Shown here piece after piece: positions 56,431 to 64,000 of a DNA stretch of 64,000 nucleotides. The translations under genes and the position numbers were made by a program. Origin of the DNA: Anodontia alba (taxonomy: Eukaryota > Mollusca > Bivalvia > Lucinida > Lucinidae); the NCBI GenBank assembly GCA_964016985.1, contig OZ024824.1, forward strand, positions 46,793,168 through 46,857,167, given 5' to 3'. Under the pieces are notes generated by a model. That model did no database searches, was not told the DNA's origin, and was given only the letters and a program-made list of their open reading frames with translations. The stretch's first letter is position 1. Each line of letters begins with the position of its first letter.

Positions 56431-58465
56431 CTTTAGCTCACTTGAGCTATGCTCAGGTCGAATTATAATGATGGACCTTTTGTCATCATCTGCCTGTCTG
56501 TCTATGTTAACAGTTCAAACAACTTCTCCACTGAAGCCACTGAGCCAATTTTGCTTTATTTTCATACGGAGCCTTCTTTGTTGGGAGAACAAAAGATTGC
56601 TAAAATGGTGGCGGTCCGTTGACCAAGATGGCCCCCATGTCCATATATGGTAAAACCTTCAAAAATCTTCTCCTCCAGAACCGGTCCCTTGGGGTTGAAT
56701 CTTTGCTCGAATCTTCGGGGATAGGAGGTCTACTGAAGTTGCTAAATGATGGTGGTACATTGACATTTGACCTTTTTATGATGATGTCAAGTTTGCTTCC
56801 CTATGCAGTCATCTTGTCCCCACATTTGTATGGGAAAAATTTTGAGAATTTCAAACAACTTCTCTGAAGCTAATGCTGCTCCAATTTCATGTAGAGCCTC
56901 CTTGGGATAGGGGAACGAATGATTGCTAAAATGGTCACTGTTCATTGACCGAGATGGCTGTCATGCTCATATATGGTAAAAACCTTCGAAACTCTTCTTC
57001 TCCAGAACCAAATAAGCCCTGGGGCCTAATCTTTGCATAAATCATTGTGGACAGGAGGTCTACCATAATTGCTAAAATGATGGACCCACGTTGACGTTTG
57101 ACCTTTTTATGGCATTTGCTTCCCCCCACGCATTTGTATGGAACCTATATATTTATATTGGAAAAAATGTTGAGAATTCATAATTTGCACTTCTCCTCTA
57201 AAGACTATGATCCAATTGAATTGAAACTTGATGAGGAGCATCGGAGCGCCTAGTAGGCACATAATAGCTAAAACTGAGCCGATCGAAAATCCAAGATGGT
57301 CGCCACAGCTGCCATCTTGAAAATCCATTTTCGACAACTGTTCCCAAATCTTTGGTCGAAATGAGCTGAAATTTGCTCTGTAGCAACAGGACGACTTCTG
57401 GATTGAAATTAGCTAAATCTTGTTGATCAGAAATCCAAGACGGCCACCACAGCCACCATCTTGAATTTTCTTTTTTTTTTTTTTTGACATCTCGCAAACC
57501 ACAAGGCAAATTAGGTTGAAACTTACGATATAGCAACAGGCTGACCTGAAGGTAAAATAGCTAAAACTATGCCGACTGGAAATCCAAAATGGCCGTCTTA
57601 AGTGCCATTTTGAAAACCAATTTTTGACAGTTGGGCTATTTGAAAATAGCTAAAATTGTGTTAACCAGAAAATCTATTTTCGACCATTCCTCGTAAACCA
57701 CTCTGCCAATTAAGTCGCAATTTATGATGGAGCAACAGGCAAACCAGTAGATATAAAAGTAACTAAAATCGTATGGAAAGGAAATCCAAAATGGCCGCCA
57801 CAGCTACCATATTGAAGAGTGAATTTTGACGTCTGCTTCTGAATCATTGGGTGAAACTTACATTGCAGCAATAGAATGACTTGTAGATCAAAAGAAAATA
57901 AAACTTTGCTCATCAGAAATCTAAGATGGCTGCCACAGCTGCCATCTTGAAAACCAGTTTTTGACATCCTCCAGAACCATTGGGAGATTTGACTTGAAAA
58001 TTTCACTGTAGCAACAAGCTGATTTCTAGATTGAAAATAGCAAATGTGCTGATCCGAAATCCAAGAAAGCCATCACAGCTGCCATATTGTTTTTAAATGT
58101 TTTCTTCTCTGAAACTGCTTGAGCAATTCTCACCAGATTTCACTTGGGGCTTTCTATCAAAACGGTATTGACAATTTGTTTGAATGGTTCTGCGCCATTG
58201 AACAAGATGACCGCCATGCCCAAATATGGTAAAAAGACTTAAAATCTTCTTCTTGAGAACCAAATAAGCTTTAGGCTGAATCTTGGTATATAGCATCAGG
58301 AACTCAAGGTCTACAAAGTTTCTTCAAATAACTCAAGGTCTAGTATGTTTTTCAAATAATGTTCGTAGGTAGATCGTTGACCTTTTTACAACAAGGACAA
58401 ATATTTGCCCCACATATTTGTATGGGGAAAATGTTGAAAAATCATTTTCCCAATGAACTAGAGCT
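56431..58465 (-). mobile_element. HLE-A copy 13, the only minus-strand copy
   Basis: TTTAGCTCACTTGAGCTATGCTCAGG at its left edge, split here as TTTAGCTCAC and TTGAGCTATGCTCA, is the inverse of an HLE-A 3' end. The interior carries inverse versions of familiar phrases (GACCAAGATGGCCCCCATG, ACCTTTTTATGATGATG). The 5' end is lost near 58465. Confidence 0.6.
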
Positions 58466-58499
58466 GTCAGAAAATCTGACTATAGCCCCACTGCAGCTC

Positions 58500-58600
58500 T
58501 GTTGGAGGAGAAAACAGGATTTGCCATTTCATGGAAATCCACTGGAGACAATTTGTATGAATTTGAAATGTCAAACTTGTTTTTTCGGGAAGAACAAGAA
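58500..58600. mobile_element. PAL element, partial
   Basis: AACAGGATTTGCCATTTCAT, CCACTGGAGACAATTTGTAT and GAAATGTCAAAC form an imperfect palindrome, probably the other side of the site hit by HLE-A copy 13. Confidence 0.5.
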
Positions 58601-58819
58601 AAATGGTTCAGTGTGCTGTCTGCTGAAAATTTTACCCTGTTTGAGGTACTAGCACAAGCATTAAAGATTAATCCTTGCCAAGTTTGAACAAGCATAGTTT
58701 ACTGCTTGTTGATATGTCTAAAACAATGCTTGATGAATGGCAGTGGTGTGCAGTATATCTACGTCTACATTTTTTGCTCAGGCATGTCTGTCTGAATATT
58801 TAGTTTCAATATGGTAATT

Positions 58820-59025
58820 TAACTTTACCACTCACTGAACAGATTCAGCAGACTACAAACTGATGATATTTTATTTTTCCCAGAAAACAGGATTTGACAT
58901 TTCATGTGAATTGTCTCCATTGGAGACAATATGCATGATATGTCAAAACTTGCAGTCTGGGAAAAATATGAAAAATATTACAATATGACATCAGCTGATA
59001 AAATTTTACCCAGAGTGCTATCCCA
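58820..59025. mobile_element. PAL element, intact
   Basis: Left arm TTTACCACTCACTGAACAG, TTCAGCAG and GATTTGACATTTCATGTG; centre TGTCTCCATTGGAGACA; right arm in inverse order, ending ATCAGCTGATAAAATTTTAC and CCAGAGTGCT. About 190-200 bp with no coding potential. Confidence 0.65.
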
Positions 59026-59394
59026 TTAAAAGTTCTCTTTAACCCTTTCACTACTATATACAGAGAAAATGGCTCTGCAAAAAATCTAGAACCTGATGAG
59101 ATGGCTCATTGCAAGCCATCCCATAAGGATCTGCATTGTTTGCCTTTCAGGTTTGTAAATTTTGTCAATTTTATTTTGTCTAAAAACCCTTTTGACATAA
59201 CATTTGAATGGCTTTCACCTGTGTTTGCCCATTATGTTATTGAAAGTCAAACCATCCGTCAGGAGTCTGCAGTCAGAAAGTTTATTACTATAATAAATTA
59301 GCTCTACTGCTGAGATGTAGCAGTAAACCTCATATTCAAAGAACAGCCAGTTGGAGCAAAATTCCTGGGCTAAACTGTTGACCTGTTTAATACA
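59026..59394. other. Unique region
   Basis: Open frames on both strands around 59100-59400 without recognisable domains. A 50-bp stretch on the minus strand has acceptor- and donor-like ends but is not convincing. Confidence 0.4.
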
Positions 59395-60260
59395 TTTGAG
59401 AAAATGACTTTTCAACATTTTCCCTGTATAAATGTATAGGGATACAAATTTGACCTTGCCGTAAAAAGGTCACAGGTCAACCTACGCTCATCATTTGAAT
59501 AAATTTGGTAGACCTTGAGTCCTCAATGCTATATACCAATATTCAGCCCCAAAGCTTTCTTGGTTCTGGAGAACAAGATTTTTAAGTGTTTTTACCATAT
59601 ATGGGCATGGCGGCCACCTTGTTTGATGGTGCGGAACCATTTGATCAAATTGGCAATATCCTTTTGACAGAAAGCCCCATGAGAAATCTGGTGAAAATTG
59701 CTCAAGCGGTTTAAGAGAAGAAGACATTTAAATTTTTTTTTACAATTTTATAAATGTATACTGTCCAGGGGCAAGGGTGACAAAATGTACAACCCAGGTG
59801 ACAAAATTTTGATTAGAACTAAAATGTTTTACTATTTTAATCATTCATTGTAAGTTTCAGCCATTAGTCTTTAATACATTTTGAGAAAATGACTTTCCAA
59901 CATTTTCCCAATACAAATGTATGGAGACGCAAGTTTGACCTTTGCCGTAAAAAGGTCAAAGGTCAACCTAGGGTCATCATCTGAACCAACTTGGTATACC
60001 TTGAGTCCAGATGAAGATTTTCAAGTGTTTTTACTATATATGGGCATGGCGACCCTCTTGATTAATGGACCGTGACCATTTGTACAAATTTTCAATCCCC
60101 CTTTAACACAAGGCTCCACATGAAGTTTAAAGAAAATTGGCCTAGGAGTTACAGAGGAGAAGTCGTTCAAAGGTGTGGACAGACGGACGACAGATGGACG
60201 ACGATGGACGGCAAGTGATCACAATAGCTCATCCTGAGCCTTGCTGAGGTGAGCTAAAAA
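59395..60260 (+). mobile_element. HLE-A copy 14, 5'-truncated
   Basis: Copy-1-type monomers (AAAGGTCAAAGGTCAACCTA), then GGACGACAGATGGACGACG, AAGTGATCACAATAGCTCAT and CCTGAGCCTTGCTGAGGTGA-GCTAAAAA. The 3' hairpin is slightly shortened. Confidence 0.62.
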
Positions 60261-60346
60261 GTGGTAAAAGTTGATAAAAAAAATAATGGGAGGATAACCC
60301 TAAGACCACACGCATATCTTCAGACCATGTATAAGTATGCATAGTT

Positions 60347-62138
60347 TAACAAGATGGCCATGATGGCCCTATATCGCTCATCTGAATCATGTTTTACCTA
60401 GTATTGCTAACAGAGATGCGGTTCTTAAGGTCATGGTGACCTTTGCCCTCAGGGTCATCTTCTGGTCATAAGAAACATCCCTACTATGTTTGAGGGTCCT
60501 AGCCCCAAGCATTGCCGAGTTATAAGCTTGTTCTGTACTAGAGTCACTGTGACCTTGACCTTTGCCATTTGGGTCATCTACTGGTCAAGACCAACAATGC
60601 ATCCAAATTTGAAGATTCTAGCCTCAAGCACTGTTGAATTATTAGCTTTTTAGTAGTAAAGGTCATGGTGACCTTGACCATGACCTTTGCCCTCGGTGTC
60701 ATCTACTGGTGCGGACCAACATCCCTTCTAAGTTTGCGTCCTAGCCCTAGGCATTGCCAAGTTATCAAGCTTTTTAGTACTAAAGGTCATGGTGACCTTG
60801 ACCTTTTCTCTCAGGATCGTCTACTGGTGAGAACCAACAGCTCAACTAAGTTTGAGGGTCCTAACCATAAGCATTGCAGAATTATAAGTTTTTTGTTACT
60901 TAAGGTCACAGTGACCTTGACCTTTGATTGACAGTCCTAGGCTTAATCATTGCCAATGGCTTTTTGCTCAATGTAAAACAAGTGACCCCCCCTCCCCCCC
61001 ACACACACACACACACACACTCACCCTCTACAAGAGGACCTCTAGGCAATGCTACATACCAAATATCAAAGGCCTAGGCTTTGCATTTTCAGACAAGAAG
61101 CTTTTTTAAGTTTCTTCCTATAGAAGTCCATGTAAAACATGTGGGCCCCCGGGGCGAGGCCATTTTTGGCACCAGGGCTATAATCTGAACAATCTTGGCA
61201 GAGGTCCATCAGGTGAAGCTATGTACCAAATATCAAAGGCCCAGGCCTTCTGGTTTCAGACAAGAAGATTTTTTAAGGTTTTCTCTATATAAGTCTATGT
61301 AAAACATGCCAGCCCTGGGGCGGAGCCATTTTTGGTCCCAGAGCAAAAACTTGAACAATCTTTGTAGAGGTCCACTAGGTAAAGCTATGTATCAAATATC
61401 AAAGGCCTGGGCCTTCTGCTTTCAGACAAGAAGATTTTTAAATTTATTCCCTATAGGGGTCTATGTAAAACAAGTAACCCCTGAGGTGGGGCCATTTTTT
61501 GACCCCAGGGCTATAATTTGAACAATTTTGGTAGTGGTCCACTAGATGAAGCTACATACCTAATATCAAAGACCTGGGCCTTCTGGTTTGAGACAAGAAG
61601 ATTTTTTAAGTTTTTCAATTAAAAATCTATTTTTAGCTCCTGTGACCTAAATGTGCAATGGACCTGAACCATATGAACAACTTTGAAAGAGGACCAACCA
61701 AGGATCATTCCCGTGAATTTTTGTTAAAATCCAATCAGTGGTTTAGGAGGAGATGTTGTTTGAAGAAATTATTTAAAGATGGATGCATGGACAAAATGTG
61801 AACACAAAAGCTCACCTTGTCACTATGTGATTGTGTTTTTGATTGTGTTGGGGTTTAACAACACGTCAACCCTTGAGGGTCATTTTGTGTCATCTCCCAG
61901 AGAAAGGGAGAAAAGAGATAGAAGAGAGAGTAGAGGAGATGAAAGAGAGGGACAGGGAAGAAAGAGGAACAGGAATGAAAGTGGAGAAACAGAAGAAATA
62001 AAATCACTCCCCCTCTACCCTTACCCACTACAAGGATAGCAGGCCTTGCCGAACTGTAAGCCATTATCAGTTGGACGCCCCAGTGATGTAAGATACACAG
62101 CACCTTCGCACCACCCAACCACCCCAGGTGAGCTAAAT
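60347..62138 (+). mobile_element. HLE-A copy 15, with SINE-T in its 3' hairpin
   Basis: 5' ACAAGATGGCCATGATGGCC and CGCTCATCTGA. Four to five ~125-bp monomers (AAGGTCATGGTGACCTTGAC; 60410-60950), then about four ~160-bp monomers (TACCAAATATCAAAGGCC; 61040-61600). A CA run lies at 61000-61020. The 3' hairpin is split: AAGCTCACCTTG before the SINE-T, AGGTGAGCTAAAT after. Confidence 0.65.
61838..62125 (-). mobile_element. SINE-T copy 4
   Basis: Nearly the same sequence as 50434-50725. Inserted in the loop region of an HLE-A terminal hairpin. Confidence 0.7.
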
Positions 62139-62230
62139 ACGATGGGTGGAAAACTTTAGGATAAGTTGCACCCACAAGGTATCTATTCTCATACTACTCA
62201 GACCTGAAAAACGTCAAGAAAAAGTGGAAA

Positions 62231-64000
62231 CAAGAGGACAATGATGGTCCTATATCACTCACCTGAGCAACCCCCCCACCACCACCACCACACCCCCAGC
62301 AGCCATGTTTTTTCTTTTTAACGCATCATGACGACTTGACTTAATCTTGAAAGGGGGTCACCAAAGGAACATTTCTGCCAAGTTATATTGAAATTGGTCC
62401 AGTGGGTTTGGACAAAATGATTTTTAAAGTGTTTTATATTGCTAAAAAGCCCTACCCCCTAACAGCCATTTTTTTTTTTTTTTTTTTTTTGACGAATCAT
62501 GACAGCTTGAACAAACTTGGTAGAGGGTAACCAAAGGAACATTCCCGCCAAGTTAGATTGAAATCGGTTCAGTGGTTTCTGACAAGATGATTTTTAAATT
62601 TGTCTATTTAGATCTATAGGAAAAATAAGCCCCACCCCCTAGCAGCCATGTTCTTTGACAAATCAGGATTGCTTGAACATTCTTGGTAGAGGGTCACCAA
62701 AGCATTATTGAAATCAGTCAGGAGGTATTTGACAAGAAGAATTTTAAAGTTTTCATTACAGATATATAAGGAAAATAAGCCCCTCCCCCTGGAGGCCATT
62801 GTTTTTGACGTATCATGAAGGCTTGAACAGTCTTGGTAGAGGGTCACCAAAGCAACATTCCTGCCAAGTTACATTGAACTCGGTCCAACGGTTTCTTACC
62901 AGAAGATTTTTAAAGTTTTTTTATATAGAAATATAGTGAAAATAAGCCCTGCCCCCTAGCGGCCATGTTTTTTGACGAATCATGACAGCTTGAACAAACT
63001 TGGTAGAGGTAACCAAAGGAACATTCCTGCCAAGTTATATTGAAATCGGTCCATTGGTTTCTGACAAGAAGATTTTTAAAGTTTTCTATTTAGATCTATA
63101 GGGAAAATAAGCCTCACCCCCTAGCAGCCATGTTTTTTGACAAATCACGATTACTTGAACAATCTTGGTAGAGGGTCACCAAGGAAACATTTTTGCCAAG
63201 TTATAATGAAATCAGTCCTGTGGTTTCTGACAAGAAGATTTCTCAAGTTTCTATAAAGATATATAGGGAAAAGCCCCGCTCCCTGGCGGCCAAGTTTTTT
63301 GACGAATTATGACGGCTTGAACTACCTTGATAGAGGGTTACATAAGAACCATTTCTGAAATGTTATATTGAAATCAGTCCAGTGGTTTCTGACAAGAAGA
63401 TCATTAAAGTTTTCTAAATAGATATGTAGGGAAAATAAGTCCCGCCCCTAACAGCCATGTTTTTTGACAAATCATTACAGCTTGAACAATCTTGGTAAAG
63501 GGTCACGAAGGAAACATTTCTGCCAAGTTATATTGAAATCGGTCCAGTGGTTTCTGACAAGAAGATTTTTTATAAGTTTTCTATATAAGATATGTAGGGA
63601 AAATAAGCCCTGCCCCCTGGCGACCATGTTATTTGACGAATCCAAATGGCTTGAACAATCTTGGTAGAGGATCACCAAAGGAACATTTCTGCAAAATTAT
63701 ATGGAAATCTGACAGTTTACCGGAACATTACTAACTCGCTTTTTTTGCATTTTTCTTTGCTTTATTTTGAAAACTAAGTATTCAAGATTCATGACTAATC
63801 TATCATACCCCCTCACCCTCCCCTCCCAACAATTTCTCCTTAGATTTATGGGATTTGCAAAAATGACCCCTGGCAACCTCTCCAATACGGAATTCTGTAT
63901 CAATATGGAAAACTTTCACCTATGAAAATAAGCCCTGCCCCCTGGTGGCCATGTTTTTTGATGAATCCAAATGGCTTGAATAATCTTGGTAGAGGATCAC
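62231..64000 (+). mobile_element. HLE-A copy 16, runs off the window
   Basis: 5' AACAAGAGGACAATGATGGTCCT, split here as AACAAGAGGACAATG and ATGGTCCT, then CACTCACCTGAGC. About nine ~165-bp monomers (AATAAGCCCTGCCCCCTAGC, TTTTTTGACGAATCATGACA) continue to the window edge. A repeat-Q copy interrupts it at 63709-63921. Confidence 0.7.
63709..63921. repeat. Interspersed repeat Q, copy 2
   Basis: Lies between GGAAATC and AAAATAAGCCC of HLE-A copy 16, so it is an insertion of about 213 bp. Shares ATTTGCAAAAATGACCCCTGG and CAACCTC with 48380-48641. No terminal repeats or duplicated target resolved. Confidence 0.5.

Noticed and set aside
59233..59283. 50-bp minus-strand stretch between CTGCAG and GTGAAAG
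   Set aside because: Very short and phase untestable; unique region without other exons.

Overview
The window looks like animal nuclear DNA, most likely from a bivalve mollusc. It is A+T-rich and intron-dominated, with no bacterial-style gene packing. It is saturated with tRNA-derived SINEs and with tandem-repeat-carrying elements that begin AACAAGAG and end in a hairpin plus A-run. I associate these elements with bivalve 'pearl'/HINE-type (non-autonomous Helitron/Helentron) repeats from memory; no search was run.

The host gene is one minus-strand gene. Four exons can be read at 46645-46807, 29330-29465, 26882-27047 and 6063-6286. All have GT/AG junctions and compatible phases (0/1, 1/2, 2/0, 0/2). 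Together they encode a predicted helical segment and then a complete extended Tudor (eTudor) unit, so this is a Tudor-domain protein, probably of the PIWI/piRNA or germ-granule type. The first and last exons of the gene lie outside the window or were not found. A CpG-richer unique island at 32433-32832 holds a candidate alternative first exon (32612-32669) that is phase-compatible with the Tudor exon. The introns (about 17.2, 2.3 and 20.6 kb) are almost entirely repeats.

The repeats fall into families labelled here for convenience. HLE-A, B, C, D, E, F, G and H are Helitron-like elements. Where both ends are present they have a 5' hairpin, a subterminal inverted repeat, tandem monomers of about 115-180 bp, a GGAC-rich spacer and a 3' hairpin. 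HLE-A (subterminal CTCACCTGAGC) occurs about 16 times. HLE-B uses TAGCTCGCCTG, HLE-C TATACGCCCG and HLE-D ATCCCCCGCC. Nearly all are on the plus strand, antisense to the Tudor gene. Other mobile DNA includes a decayed mariner (1750-3073), three tRNA-derived SINEs, four copies of a second SINE-like family (SINE-T), a hAT-like element with a BED finger (23246-26605), short palindromic elements (PAL family and a 115-bp hairpin family), a DIRS-like retrotransposon remnant (44700-45545), and a 5.8-kb very A+T-rich block bounded by near-identical inverted repeats (38.5-44.6 kb).

Layout: 1-6040 nested HLE-B/HLE-C/mariner in a 160-bp array; 6063 exon; 6.3-9.3 kb palindromic element split by two HLE-A copies; 10.0-15.1 kb 167-bp array with an HLE-A inside; 15.6-17.3 kb HLE-D; 17.9-23.0 kb HLE-A, SINEs and triple nesting; 23.2-26.6 kb hAT-like; 26.9-28.1 kb exon plus a 13-copy minisatellite built from its own splice acceptor; 29.3 kb Tudor exon; 30.5-38.5 kb HLE-B/HLE-A; 38.5-44.6 kb A+T block; 44.7-46.3 kb DIRS and HLE-H; 46.6 kb exon; 47-64 kb further HLE-A, HLE-B, SINE and PAL copies.

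The two most unusual points are the iterated splice-acceptor minisatellite inside the Tudor gene and the shared terminal 'grammar' plus shared monomer box across sequence-divergent HLE families.
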